Below, piece after piece: positions 40,319 to 49,517 of a stretch of 64,000 nt of DNA; positions within the stretch are counted from its first letter, which is position 1; the number at the start of each line of letters is the position of its first letter. The position numbers and the translations under genes are program-made. Under the pieces are notes generated by a model. The model searched no databases. It had not been told where the DNA came from and worked only from the letters and a program-made list of their open reading frames with translations. Origin of the DNA: SG8-41 sp036555615 (GTDB lineage Bacteria > Pseudomonadota > Gammaproteobacteria > Burkholderiales > SG8-41); assembly GCA_036555615.1 (NCBI GenBank), contig DATBKZ010000082.1, forward strand, positions 1-64,000. Direction: 5' to 3'.

Positions 40319-41083
40319 ATGGCGACGAGCGCTGGACTGGTGGACGTGCTGAAGCGCGAGCTGCGCACGCGTGGCATCACGTACGCGCAGGTCGCGCGCA
40401 AGCTGGGGCTCAGCGAGGCGAGCGTGAAGCGCATGTTCTCGCGGAAGGACTTCAACCTCAAGCGGCTCGACCAGGTCTGCCAGCTCGCGGGCAACGAGTT
40501 TTCGGACGTCGCCCGCGCGCTCTACCAGGAGGAGAGCCTGCTCTCCCAGCTCACCCTCGAGCAGGAAAAGGAAATCGTTTCCAACCGGAAACTGTTCCTG
40601 GTGGCGGTGTGCGTGCTGAATCACGTCGGGTTCGACCAGATCACCTCCATCTACGACGTATCCCAGGCCGAGTGCATCCAGCTGCTCGCCCGACTCGATC
40701 ACCTGGGGTTCATCCAGCTGCTGCCCACTAATCGCGTCAAGCTGCTGGTGTCGCGGAGTTTCGCCTGGTTGCCGGACGGGCCGATCCAGCGCTTCTTCAA
40801 CCAGCAGGCCCATACTGAATATTTCCGCTCGCGTTTCGACCGGCCGGAAGAGTTCATGGTGGTCGTGAACGGGATGCTGTCCCGCAACTCGAGCGCGGCG
40901 GTCGTCACGCGGCTGAAGCGCGCCGCCCGTGAGTTTTCGGAACTGCACAACGAGGACGCCCGGCTGCCGTTGAACGAGCGCTCGGCGATGAGCCTGCTGG
41001 TGGCCATCCGCCACTGGGAACTCGCGGCGTTTGCGGAATTGAGGCGCAGGAAAGCCGCCAACCCGGCAGGGGCCCGGCCATGA
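40319..41083 (+). CDS. XRE-type helix-turn-helix regulator
   Basis: 254 residues from the ATG at 40319; the longer open frame upstream is unrelated. The N-terminal HTH reads GITYAQVARKLGLSEASVKRMFSRKDF (split here: GITYAQVARKLGLSEASVKR, then MFSRKDF). The middle has a second winged-helix-like segment (VGFDQITSIYDVSQ, RLDHLGFIQLLP). The C-terminal effector domain is unclassified. A perfect palindrome lies just upstream, suggesting autoregulation. Confidence 0.78.
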   Translation: MATSAGLVDVLKRELRTRGITYAQVARKLGLSEASVKRMFSRKDFNLKRLDQVCQLAGNEFSDVARALYQEESLLSQLTLEQEKEIVSNRKLFLVAVCVLNHVGFDQITSIYDVSQAECIQLLARLDHLGFIQLLPTNRVKLLVSRSFAWLPDGPIQRFFNQQAHTEYFRSRFDRPEEFMVVVNGMLSRNSSAAVVTRLKRAAREFSELHNEDARLPLNERSAMSLLVAIRHWELAAFAELRRRKAANPAGARP

Positions 41084-41114
41084 GCCCGGGCCGGGTCCGG
41101 CGCGCACCCGCAGG

Positions 41115-41819
41115 ATGCGGCTGAAGCCGCGGCGGGGCCCAATGGGTGCGGAATCGCAGGGCGGCAGGTTCCTCGACGCGGAGGCCGAAACCGCCGTCAG
41201 ACAGCGGATCGCGAGCCTCGAGCACACCACCGGCGTCGAGATTGTCGCAGCGGTCATCGCGCGCGCCGATTCCTATCCCGAGATTCCCTGGAAGGCGTTC
41301 GCGCTGGGTGCCTCGCTCGCATTGCTCGCGGCGGTGGCCGCCGCGCTCACTGCCCCGGGCTGGGAGGCGGCCGAAGCGATCGTCGAAACCGCAGTGGCGG
41401 CGCTCGCGACCGGCGGTGCGGCGGCCCTCGCCACCGTATGGGTGAAGCCGCTGGCTCGGCTGTTCCTGACGCGAGCGCGCCGGCAAGCCGAGTCATTGCA
41501 ATATGCGCAGGCGATGTTTCTCGATGCTGGATTGCACCGCACGCCCCGCCGCGATGGCATCTTGCTCCTGGTCAGCCTGTTTGAGCACGAAGTCGTCGTG
41601 CTCGCGGACCACGGCGTCCGTGACCGCCTCGTCCCGGCCGCGCTCGAGGCGACCGTTTCCGCGGCCACCACTGCCCTGAAGCGCGGGCGCATCGGGGACG
41701 CGTTACTTGACGGACTTGCCCGGCTCGAGAAGACACTCATCGAAACCGGCTTCCGCGCACAACCGGGCGAGCGCGACGAAGTCGACCAGACGCTGATCCA
41801 GGAACGAGGGCCATCGTGA
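41115..41819 (+). CDS. Membrane TPM-domain protein
   Basis: 234 residues. An N-terminal TPM-like segment (AVRQRIASLEHTTGVEIVAA) is interrupted by two membrane helices (about residues 60-108) before the rest of the fold (DGILLLVSLFEHEVVVLADH). TPM (TLP18.3/Psb32/MOLO-1) proteins are found in cell-envelope stress loci. Its TGA overlaps the GTG of the next gene. Confidence 0.72.
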   Translation: MRLKPRRGPMGAESQGGRFLDAEAETAVRQRIASLEHTTGVEIVAAVIARADSYPEIPWKAFALGASLALLAAVAAALTAPGWEAAEAIVETAVAALATGGAAALATVWVKPLARLFLTRARRQAESLQYAQAMFLDAGLHRTPRRDGILLLVSLFEHEVVVLADHGVRDRLVPAALEATVSAATTALKRGRIGDALLDGLARLEKTLIETGFRAQPGERDEVDQTLIQERGPS

Positions 41820-42778
41820 CGCGGGCGATTCGGTGGCTGTCCGCGGCGCTTGTCGCGCTGCCCCTGGCCGTCCACGCACAACGCGCCGAGGTGCCGTACC
41901 TCACCGGCCGCGTCGTGGACAACGCCGAGATCATGAGGGCCGACACGCGGCGGCGCCTGGCGGAGCTGCTGCAGGCGCATGAGCGGGAGACGACCAACCA
42001 GGTGGCGGTATTGACGGTGCCGACGATACACGGCGAGAGCGTAGAGGATTACGCGGTGCGCGTCTTCGAGCAGTGGAAGCTCGGTCAGAAAGGCAAGGAC
42101 AACGGGGTGCTCGTGGTGGTCGTTCCGCAGGATCGCCGCATGCGCATCGAAGTCGGATACGGCCTGGAGGGAACGCTCACCGACGCCGCCGCAGGCCGCA
42201 TCATTCGCGACGTGATGACACCGCGCTTCCGGCAGGGCGACTACGACGGTGGAATTTTCCAGGGAGCCAGCGCCGTCCTCGCCCAGCTCGAAGGCAAGGC
42301 GGCGGCCCCGGCCCGAACCGAGCCCCGGGAGCGGGCGCAGCCATCGGAGTTCTTCAAGGCGCCCACGATGGCGCTGCACGAGAAGGTGCTGATGGGCGCG
42401 TTCATCTTCGGCATCATCGGGCTCTTCACGTTCGTCGGCGTCGTCACCCCCGGCATGGGATGGTTCCTGTACTTCTTCCTGATCCCGTTCTGGGCGATGT
42501 TTCCGGTCATGATTTTCGGCAGCGGCATCACGTTCTACATCCTGATCGCGTACCTCGTTGGATTCCCTGCTGCGAAGCTCCTGGTCTCGCGCACGGATGC
42601 TTACCGGAGGGCCATGGAAGATCTCAAGAAAAAGGGCCGCGCGACCATAGGCGGGTTTACCGTCGGCGGCGGCGCTGGCGGCTGGAGCTCCAGAGGGGGC
42701 TCCTGGAGCTCGGGAGGCGGCGGGTTCTCCGGTGGCGGCGGCAGCTCCGGAGGCGGCGGCGCGTCTGGCAGCTGGTAG
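41816..42778 (+). CDS. YgcG-like TPM-domain protein with Gly/Ser-rich tail
   Basis: 320 residues. Signal peptide (LSAALVALPLAVHAQ), TPM domain with VPYLTGRVVDNAEIM and DNGVLVVVVPQDRRMRIEVG, two membrane helices (about residues 190-250) and a low-complexity tail of GGG/SSG repeats (GGGGFSGGGGSSGGGGASGS). This is the usual build of YgcG-like proteins, often encoded with LemA, which is absent here. Confidence 0.85.
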   Translation: MTRAIRWLSAALVALPLAVHAQRAEVPYLTGRVVDNAEIMRADTRRRLAELLQAHERETTNQVAVLTVPTIHGESVEDYAVRVFEQWKLGQKGKDNGVLVVVVPQDRRMRIEVGYGLEGTLTDAAAGRIIRDVMTPRFRQGDYDGGIFQGASAVLAQLEGKAAAPARTEPRERAQPSEFFKAPTMALHEKVLMGAFIFGIIGLFTFVGVVTPGMGWFLYFFLIPFWAMFPVMIFGSGITFYILIAYLVGFPAAKLLVSRTDAYRRAMEDLKKKGRATIGGFTVGGGAGGWSSRGGSWSSGGGGFSGGGGSSGGGGASGSW

Positions 42779-42920
42779 CTGCGCTCGAAGTTTACGGTTC
42801 AGTAAGCAACGGCGTCACGATGCCCGCGCGTGCTTGTGAGGCGTGCGCTGCTGCGTTATCTTACAAAAAACCCTCGCGACCCGCGTCATCGCACGCAGCG
42901 TCGCAGCGGCGGGCCCACCC

Positions 42921-43598
42921 ATGAAGATCCTGCTGATCGAAGACGATCCGCACACCGCGGCGTACGTAGTGAACGGGCTGCGCGAACGCGGCCACGTCGT
43001 GGACCATTCCGCGAGCGGCCGCGACGGGCTTCTGCTCGCTTCCGGAGGCGCCTACGAGGTCATGATCATCGATCGGATGCTGCCCGGGCTCGATGGGCTT
43101 GCCATCGTCAAGACGATTCGCGCTGCTGGCACCCGCGCCCCCGTGCTTCTGCTCACGACGCTGGGCGGAGTAAACGACCGGGTCGAGGGGCTGGAAGCGG
43201 GCGCGGACGACTACCTGACCAAGCCCTTTGCATTCGCCGAGCTGCTCGCCCGCGTGAATGCGCTCGCGCGCCGTCCGCCCATCGTGGACGAAGCCACGGT
43301 GCTGCGCGTCGCGGACCTCGAGCTCGACCGCCTCAAGCGCACGGTGACGCGCAGCGGCAAGCGCATCGAGCTGCAGCCGCAGGAGTTCCGCCTGCTCGAG
43401 TACCTGATGCGAAACGCCGGCCAGGTGGTGACGCGGACGATGCTACTCGAGAATGTGTGGGAGTTCCATTTCGATCCGCACACTAGCATCGTCGAGACCC
43501 ACATCAGCCGGCTCCGCGCCAAGGTGGACCGGGAGTTCGGCGAGGAACTGATCCACACGGTGCGCGGCTCCGGATATTCCCTTGGCGCCTCCCCATAG
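42921..43598 (+). CDS. OmpR-family response regulator
   Basis: 225 residues from the ATG at 42921. Receiver domain (LIEDDPHTAAYVVNGLRERG; phosphoacceptor in MIIDRMLPGLDGL; Lys in DYLTKPFAFAELLAR) and OmpR winged helix (LQPQEFRLLEYLMRNAGQVV, HTSIVETHISRLRAKVD). The last 17 bp overlap the cognate sensor kinase. Likely target: the repeat protein downstream, whose leader has an 11-bp direct repeat. Confidence 0.93.
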   Translation: MKILLIEDDPHTAAYVVNGLRERGHVVDHSASGRDGLLLASGGAYEVMIIDRMLPGLDGLAIVKTIRAAGTRAPVLLLTTLGGVNDRVEGLEAGADDYLTKPFAFAELLARVNALARRPPIVDEATVLRVADLELDRLKRTVTRSGKRIELQPQEFRLLEYLMRNAGQVVTRTMLLENVWEFHFDPHTSIVETHISRLRAKVDREFGEELIHTVRGSGYSLGASP

Positions 43599-44997
43599 CT
43601 TTTTTCGCAGCACGAGCTTCCGTCTTCTCGCGTGGTATGCCGCCGTCTTCGTGGCATCGGTCGCGGTGCTGTTCCTGATCGTCTACTGGATCACGATCAC
43701 CGCATTCGACGATCAGTTGAGCGATTCGGTCGAGCGCGAGACGGAGGTGCTGGTCGAGCTCTACCGCAGCCGCGGGCTCAACCCACTCGTGCGCGCAATC
43801 GAGCTGAGGACCGTGGAATTGCGGCCGCCGCGCCGTTACTACCTGCTGCAGGATGCAGCCGGCAAGCGCATTGCCGGCAATCTTCCGCCGATGAAGCCCC
43901 TTGAGGGCGAGCGGATCCTGCCGGTGTCCTCGCTGCTGGCGGACCGCAGCGCGAAACCGGACGATCCGGCCGATGCCTATCCGATCGTGGCCCACGGGCG
44001 CCTGCTCGAAAACGGCGGTTTTCTGCTGGTGGGGGAGAGTCGTTACCGGGCGGTGACTGCGCGGGAAGCGATCGTCCAGGCGCTCGCCTGGGGCATCGCC
44101 ATCACGGTGTTGCTCGCCGCGGCCGGCGGCGCGGCGCTCGGCGTCGGGTTTCTGCGCCGCATCGAGGAGATCAACCGCACGACCCGCTCCATCATCGACG
44201 GCGATCTCGGCCAGCGCGTGCCCGCCTCCGGCTCCGGCGACGAGATGGACCGGCTGGCAAAGAACCTCAACGCGATGCTCGACCGGATCCAGGTGCTGAT
44301 GGAGAGCTTGAAGCGCGTCTCCGACGACATCGCGCATGATCTGCGGACGCCGCTCTCTCGCCTGCGTCACCAGCTGGAGGCTGCGCGTGGCAAGGCGCCA
44401 GCGGGCGGCGAACCCGTCATCGAACAGTCCATCGTCGAGGTCGATGCAATACTGGAGACGTTCTCGGCGCTGCTGCGCATTTCCCAGATCGAGGCCGGGG
44501 CGCGGCGCGCTGCTTTTTCGGAAGTCAGCGTGGAGCAGATCGTATCAGCAGTCTGCGACGCGTACGCGCCGGTGGCGGAAGACCGCAGGCAGCAACTGAA
44601 GGCCAGGCTCGCAAACGTCCCGCCGATACATGGAGATCGCGAGCTGCTTACGCAGATGGTGGCCAATCTCATCGAGAACTCGATGCACCACTGCCCGGCC
44701 GGTGTGGACATCACGGTCGGGCTTGCACAGGAAGCCGGCGCGCCGGTTCTGCGAGTCGCAGACACCGGCCCGGGCATCCCCGCGGGCGAACGGGAGAATG
44801 TGTTCCGCCGCTTCTATCGACTGGAAGCGAGTCGCACCACCCCCGGCAGCGGCCTCGGCCTCGCGCTTGTGAAGGCCGTTGCCGACCTGCACGGTGCGTC
44901 GATCGAGCTGTCAGACAATCAGCCTGGGCTCTGCGTCGCGATCCGATTCCCCGCGCCGACGGCCGCGCGAGGGCGCACCGTGCAGACGCAGCGGTGA
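43582..44997 (+). CDS. Two-component sensor histidine kinase
   Basis: 471 residues, TTG start overlapping the regulator gene. Two membrane helices (about 15-37 and 160-185) enclose a ~120-residue periplasmic sensor; then HAMP, H-box VSDDIAHDLRTPLSRLRHQL and HATPase motifs NLIENSMHHCPAG, VADTGPGIPAGER, GSGLGLALVKAVADLHG. The signal is unknown. Confidence 0.92.
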   Translation: MAPPHSFFRSTSFRLLAWYAAVFVASVAVLFLIVYWITITAFDDQLSDSVERETEVLVELYRSRGLNPLVRAIELRTVELRPPRRYYLLQDAAGKRIAGNLPPMKPLEGERILPVSSLLADRSAKPDDPADAYPIVAHGRLLENGGFLLVGESRYRAVTAREAIVQALAWGIAITVLLAAAGGAALGVGFLRRIEEINRTTRSIIDGDLGQRVPASGSGDEMDRLAKNLNAMLDRIQVLMESLKRVSDDIAHDLRTPLSRLRHQLEAARGKAPAGGEPVIEQSIVEVDAILETFSALLRISQIEAGARRAAFSEVSVEQIVSAVCDAYAPVAEDRRQQLKARLANVPPIHGDRELLTQMVANLIENSMHHCPAGVDITVGLAQEAGAPVLRVADTGPGIPAGERENVFRRFYRLEASRTTPGSGLGLALVKAVADLHGASIELSDNQPGLCVAIRFPAPTAARGRTVQTQR

Positions 44998-45082
44998 CCT
45001 CCGCTGCAAAATGGGAAATCGTAGGGGCAGTGTCGCCCGGAGCCGACATCCACGCTCGCTCAAGGAGCATCGCGCACGATTC

Positions 45083-45100
45083 CGTAAGCTGCGCGTAAGC
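45083..45100 (+). promoter_or_regulatory. Direct repeat, putative response-regulator site
   Basis: CGTAAGC-TGCG-CGTAAGC: two identical 7-mers at 11-bp period, the arrangement bound by OmpR/PhoB-family regulators. An inverted copy GCTTACG (45125-45131) and CGTAAGA (45158-45164) lie between it and the repeat-protein gene. Confidence 0.55.
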
Positions 45101-45261
45101 GTCCGGAAACATTTTTTTCACGGAGCTTACGCCGTCGCTACGCGCCGATTACTTGTTCGTAAGAATCCGCACGGCGCGCAAACCTCGCCTATTCTCCGCC
45201 CGTCCAACGGGTTGTTGGGCAGATCGCCAACCATCAACTATTACCGCTGACGGAGGTTTAC

Positions 45262-45603
45262 ATGAATCGCAAGACCATACTGGCGCTCGCACTCGCCAGC
45301 GCGTTCGGCCTCTCGGCTTTCTCGGCCTACGCCGAGGACGAGAAGAAGGAAACGGAGAAGCCCCAGGTTGTCGCTGAAGACGAGCAGAAGAAAGACTCCC
45401 CCTTCCCGCAGCTGATCGCGGACGAGGACGAGCAGAAGAAGGATTCACCCTTCCCGCAGCTGCTCGCCGACGAAGACAAGAAGGACTCGCCCTATCCGCA
45501 GGTGATCGCGGACGAGGAAGAGCAGAAGAAGGATTCGCCCTTCCCGCAACTGCTCGCCGATGAAGACAAGAAGGACTCGCCCTACCCGCAGGTAATCGCG
45601 TAG
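45262..45603 (+). CDS. Small secreted repeat protein (DEDEQKKDSPFPQL repeats)
   Basis: 113 residues. Signal peptide TILALALASAFGLSAFSAYA, then an almost purely repetitive mature chain of five units: 16-residue type A (DEDEQKKDSPFPQLLA) and 14-residue type B (DEDKKDSPYPQVIA), in the order A A B A B; the last A-B pair looks like a 90-bp duplication. Strong SD GGAGG six bases before the ATG. Mature chain is highly charged and Pro-rich, probably disordered and periplasmic. It follows a two-component system and has its own terminator. I do not recognise a family; ion binding or a peptide precursor are possibilities only. Confidence 0.8.
   Translation: MNRKTILALALASAFGLSAFSAYAEDEKKETEKPQVVAEDEQKKDSPFPQLIADEDEQKKDSPFPQLLADEDKKDSPYPQVIADEEEQKKDSPFPQLLADEDKKDSPYPQVIA
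45370..45600 (+). repeat. Tandem coding repeats in the secreted repeat protein
   Basis: Five degenerate 42-48-bp units in frame. The two A+B pairs near 45430-45510 and 45511-45600 are nearly identical at DNA level, indicating recent amplification. Confidence 0.8.
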
Positions 45604-45630
45604 TTCGTCACCAGCAAGTCTCTAGGTAGC

Positions 45631-45674
45631 ACGGGCGCATGGGGTCGGAAGACTCCGGCGCCCGTCTTGTTTTC
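45631..45674 (+). terminator. Intrinsic terminator after the repeat-protein gene
   Basis: Outer stem ACGGGCGC (45631-45638)/GCGCCCGT (45658-45665) encloses an inner stem GGGGTC/GACTCC with GGAA loop, followed by CTTGTTTT. It lies between the repeat gene and the convergent tyrS. Confidence 0.75.
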
Positions 45675-46875
45675 AGGCAATGGTGACGCGCGCGAACTTG
45701 CGCTTGCCTGCCTGAATGAGATAAGTGTGTCCCGGGGCGAGCGTCAACGCCTTGTCGCTCACCTTTCTGCCGTCGACCTTGATGCCCCCTTGCTGGACCA
45801 ACCGCGTGGCCTCCGAGGCACTCGCTGCAAGCTGCGCCTGTTTCAGTACCTGTGCAATGCTCATCGCTGATCCGCCGGGTGGTCGCAGTGTGATCTCGGG
45901 AACATCCGCTGGCATCTCGTGATCCCGGAACCGGGCATTGAATGCCTCGGCTGCAAGCTGGGCGGCATTCGCGCCATGAAAGCGCTCGACGATCTGCCGG
46001 GCGAATTCGAACTTCACGTCCCGCGGATTGCCGCCCTGCTCCACTGCGTGCTTCTTGGCGCGAATGGTCTCCGGCGGCTCGAGCGATAGCAACTCGATGT
46101 AGCGCCACATGAGATTATCCGAGATCGACATCAGCTTGCCGAAAATCTCGCCGGGCGGCTCCGTGATGCCGATCGTGTTGCCGAGCGATTTCGACATCTT
46201 GTTGACGCCGTCGGTGCCTTCCAGGAGCGGCAGGGTGAGAATGCACTGCGGTGCCTGCCCGTGCTCCTTCTGCACCTCGCGTCCCATCAGCAGGTTGAAT
46301 TTCTGATCGGTGCCGCCGAGCTCGAGATCCGCCTTGAGTTCCAGGGAGTCGTAGCCCTGGACCAGTGGATAGAGAAACTCGTGGATCGCGATCGGGTGCT
46401 GCGCCCGGTAGCGCTTGCCGAAATCATCGCGCTCGAGCATGCGTGCTACCGTGTGCTTCGCCGCGAGCCGGATCAGGTCCGCGGCATTCATTCTGTCCAT
46501 CCACGAAGAATTGAACACGACCTCAGTGCGCGCCCGGTCGAGGATCCGGAACACCTGGTCGGTGTAGGTCTTCGCGTTCGCCATCACCTCCTCGCGCGAG
46601 AGCGGCGGGCGCGTCGCATTCCGGCCCGAGGGATCGCCGATCATCCCGGTGAAATCACCGATCACGAATAGGATGTGGTGCCCCAGTTCCTGCAGCTGGC
46701 GCAGCTTGGTGATGAGCACGGTGTGCCCCAGATGGAGGTCCGGGGCAGTAGGGTCGAATCCAGCCTTTACCCGCAATGGCGCGCCCGTTGCAAGCTTTGC
46801 GCGCAGCTCCGACTCGACCAGCAGCTCCACGGCTCCCCTCCGGATGACTTCGATTTGGCGCTCGACGGCGGTCAT
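45673..46875 (-). CDS. tyrS: Tyrosyl-tRNA synthetase
   Basis: 400 residues from the ATG at 46875. HIGH-type motif PDLHLGHTVL, KMSKS motif VNKMSKSLGNT, and C-terminal S4 RNA-binding domain (LVQQGGIKVDGRKVSDKAL). It charges tRNA-Tyr. The KFNLLMGREVQ and length fit the TyrZ-like subclass of proteobacteria. Divergent from the M23 peptidase. Confidence 0.97.
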   Translation of the reverse strand: MTAVERQIEVIRRGAVELLVESELRAKLATGAPLRVKAGFDPTAPDLHLGHTVLITKLRQLQELGHHILFVIGDFTGMIGDPSGRNATRPPLSREEVMANAKTYTDQVFRILDRARTEVVFNSSWMDRMNAADLIRLAAKHTVARMLERDDFGKRYRAQHPIAIHEFLYPLVQGYDSLELKADLELGGTDQKFNLLMGREVQKEHGQAPQCILTLPLLEGTDGVNKMSKSLGNTIGITEPPGEIFGKLMSISDNLMWRYIELLSLEPPETIRAKKHAVEQGGNPRDVKFEFARQIVERFHGANAAQLAAEAFNARFRDHEMPADVPEITLRPPGGSAMSIAQVLKQAQLAASASEATRLVQQGGIKVDGRKVSDKALTLAPGHTYLIQAGKRKFARVTIA

Positions 46876-46985
46876 GGCTCGACCCAATGTCCGGGCACTG
46901 TGCGCTTTTTCACTATGCAAAATTGGGTTTGCCGTGGCGGGTGATTCTGCTAAGCTGGCCGCATCCCAAAAATCACTGGGAAATC

Positions 46986-48338
46986 ATGGAGCAAGAGAAC
47001 GGGGAGATTGTAGCAGCCTGCGGCAGGATTGTCGGGCACCAGGCCGGCAAGATCCTCGTCGGGCGCATCGCGCGTTCCCGGCTGTGCCGCGCGGCAGCGG
47101 CGATCGTGCTGCCGTTCGTTGGCGTGGTGGCGGCGTTCGGCATTGCTCCCGACACGGTGACGGAGCCGCTGAAGCAGAAGCCCGTCGTGCTGGAGCTTGC
47201 GCTGCCCACCGCCGGCTCCGGGGACGCTGCCGCTGAGGGTTACTGGCGCGAAGAACCCATCCGGCGCGGCGACACGCTCGCCTCTCTTCTGGAACGCCTC
47301 GGCGCCCACGATCCCGAGGCGCTGCAGCAGTTGCACAGCCGGCGCGCGCCGCGCTCTCTCCATCAGCTCGTTCCCGGACAGACGATACGCGCGCAGTTGA
47401 CCGCGGAGGGCCGGCTGCTCGAGCTGCACTACCGTAACGGGTCCAACGTCCTCACCGTGAAGCGCCGCGGTGAGGAGATCAGCGTCGCCGAGCATCCGGC
47501 CGAGCTCGAGCGGCGCGTGCTGATGAAATCTGCCGAGATCCGCACGTCCCTCTTTTCCGCGAGCGACTCGGCCGGACTCGCCGACTCGATCGCAATGCAG
47601 CTCGCGGACATCTTCTCGACCGACATCGACTTTCACCGCGATCTGCGGCGCGGCGATCATTTCTCGGTGGTCTACGAGATGTTCTACGACCGGGGCGAGC
47701 CGGTGCGGGCGGGCCGTGTGCTCGCCGCCGAGTTCATCAACGTCGGCCGCCTCTATCGCGCGGTCTACTACCAGTACGACGAAAAGCGCGGCGGCTATTA
47801 CACGCCCGACGGCAGGAATGTCCGCAAGGCCTTCCTGCGCTCACCCCTGGAGTATTCGCGCATAACCTCCGGCTTCAGCCGCTCGCGCTACCACCCGATC
47901 CTGGGCACGTGGCGCGCGCATCAGGGCATCGATTACGCGGCCCCCCACGGCACGCGCGTCCGGGCCACCGGAGACGGCGTGGTCGAGTTTGCGGGCCGGG
48001 ACCATCGCGGCTACGGCAATCTGGTGGTATTGCGCCACCAGTCACGATATACCACCTGGTACGGCCATTTGTCCGGTTTCGCCAAGGGCCTGCGCAGGGG
48101 CGTGCGCGTCGCCCAGAGCGAGACGATCGGGTACGTCGGCGCCACCGGCCTCGCCACTGGCCCGCACCTGCACTATGAGTTCCGCATCAACAACGTGCAC
48201 CAGAATCCCCTGCGCGTGGTGATGCCTCCCGCGCCGCCGATCAGCGCCGAGCTGAAGCCCGCGTTCGAACGTGCAGTCGAGCCCCTGGTGCAGCAGCTGA
48301 AGCTGCTGCGCAGCACCCATCTCGCCCGGCTCGACTGA
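46986..48338 (+). CDS. M23-family murein endopeptidase (MepM-like)
   Basis: 450 residues from the ATG at 46986. A membrane anchor near residues 35-55 (AAAIVLPFVGVVAAFGIA), a LysM/OapA-like region (IRRGDTLASLLERLGAH) and a lysostaphin-type M23 domain with zinc ligands in HQGIDYAAPHGTRV and HLHYEF. It cleaves peptidoglycan cross-links for wall growth. Followed after 17 bp by anmK, another wall-turnover gene. Confidence 0.9.
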   Translation: MEQENGEIVAACGRIVGHQAGKILVGRIARSRLCRAAAAIVLPFVGVVAAFGIAPDTVTEPLKQKPVVLELALPTAGSGDAAAEGYWREEPIRRGDTLASLLERLGAHDPEALQQLHSRRAPRSLHQLVPGQTIRAQLTAEGRLLELHYRNGSNVLTVKRRGEEISVAEHPAELERRVLMKSAEIRTSLFSASDSAGLADSIAMQLADIFSTDIDFHRDLRRGDHFSVVYEMFYDRGEPVRAGRVLAAEFINVGRLYRAVYYQYDEKRGGYYTPDGRNVRKAFLRSPLEYSRITSGFSRSRYHPILGTWRAHQGIDYAAPHGTRVRATGDGVVEFAGRDHRGYGNLVVLRHQSRYTTWYGHLSGFAKGLRRGVRVAQSETIGYVGATGLATGPHLHYEFRINNVHQNPLRVVMPPAPPISAELKPAFERAVEPLVQQLKLLRSTHLARLD

Positions 48339-48355
48339 GAGCCACCCGCCTCCCG

Positions 48356-49447
48356 GTGCCCGAGCTCCATATAGGAATCATGTCGGGCACCAGCCTCGAC
48401 GGCGTTGACGCGGTACTCGCCGAGGCGCGTGGTAGGCGGTTCCGACTCGTGGGAAACGTCCACCTTGCATACCCCGCGCGGCTGCGCTCGCGCCTGCTCG
48501 CCCTGCAGAGCAGCGCTGGCGACGAGTTGCGTCGCTCCGCGCTTCTCGCGAACGAGCTGTCCGACCTCTATGCGGTCGCCGTGCGCCGGCTGCTCGCCCG
48601 CGCCGGAGTAGCGGCGTGCTCGATTGCCGCGATCGGCTGCCACGGTCAGACCGTGCGCCATCGCCCGCGGGAGGGTTACACGCTGCAACTTGTCAACGGC
48701 GCGCGGCTGGCGGAGCGATCCGGCGTCACCGTTGTGTGCGATTTCCGCAGCCGCGACATTGCGGCTGGCGGTGAAGGCGCGCCGCTCGTTCCCGCGTTCC
48801 ACCATGCAATGTTTCGCCATCGGAGGCGAAATCGCGCCGTCGTCAATGTCGGGGGCATCGCCAACATCACCTGCCTGCCCGCCACGGGCAAGGTGACCGG
48901 ATTCGACTGCGGGCCGGGCAACTGCCTGCTCGACGCCTGGATCCACGCCAGCCGTCGCAGGCTCTATGACGTGGACGGATCATGGGCCGCGAGCGGTCGT
49001 GTCGACCCCCGCCTGCTGACCAGGCTTCTGGCCCATCCATACCTCCGCCGCCGGCCCCCGAAGAGCACGGGGCGCGAGGAGTTCAACCTGCGCTGGCTTA
49101 GGCGCCTGCTTTCCGGCAACGAACGGGCGATGGACGTGCAGGCGACGCTCCTGGAGCTGACTGCGGTCTCGATCGCCCGTGCAGTGCGCAGCCACGGTGC
49201 GAGCGTGCGCGAGGTCTTCGTGTGCGGAGGCGGCGCGCGCAATCGCGCGCTGCTCGCGCGCCTGTCCGCGTTGCTGCCAGGGAAGAAGATTGCGTCAAGC
49301 GCCACGATCGGCATCGAACCGGAACACGTCGAGGCACTGGCCTTTGCCTGGCTAGCGCGGCAAGCGCTCAGGGGCGAGCCGGGAAATCTCCCCGCCGTGA
49401 CCGGCGCCCGCGAGCCGCGCGTGCTCGGCGCCATCTATCCCAGGTGA
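48356..49447 (+). CDS. anmK: Anhydro-N-acetylmuramic acid kinase
   Basis: 363 residues. Motifs: HIGIMSGTSLDGVDAVLAE (ATP/sugar binding), IGCHGQTVRHRP, NVGGIANITCLP, GFDCGPGNCLLDAW, and VCGGGARNRALLARL. It phosphorylates and opens anhMurNAc recovered from peptidoglycan. GTG start. Likely co-transcribed with the M23 peptidase; terminator follows. Confidence 0.95.
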   Translation: MPELHIGIMSGTSLDGVDAVLAEARGRRFRLVGNVHLAYPARLRSRLLALQSSAGDELRRSALLANELSDLYAVAVRRLLARAGVAACSIAAIGCHGQTVRHRPREGYTLQLVNGARLAERSGVTVVCDFRSRDIAAGGEGAPLVPAFHHAMFRHRRRNRAVVNVGGIANITCLPATGKVTGFDCGPGNCLLDAWIHASRRRLYDVDGSWAASGRVDPRLLTRLLAHPYLRRRPPKSTGREEFNLRWLRRLLSGNERAMDVQATLLELTAVSIARAVRSHGASVREVFVCGGGARNRALLARLSALLPGKKIASSATIGIEPEHVEALAFAWLARQALRGEPGNLPAVTGAREPRVLGAIYPR

Positions 49448-49472
49448 CGGGAACGAGACGAACAACAGAAAC

Positions 49473-49492
49473 GGCGGCCGCAGCCGCCTTTT
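49473..49492 (+). terminator. Intrinsic terminator between anmK and erpA
   Basis: GGCGGC/GCCGCC stem with CGCA loop followed by TTTT on the plus strand; on the minus strand it is followed by GTTTCTGTTG, so it can serve both convergent genes. Confidence 0.75.
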
Positions 49493-49517
49493 CCGTTCTG
49501 GATGAACCCGGTCCTGC

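Noticed and set aside
45262..45603. Repeat protein as an assembly artefact
   Set aside because: The units are degenerate, keep the frame, and the gene has a signal peptide, a good ribosome site and a terminator, so it looks real.
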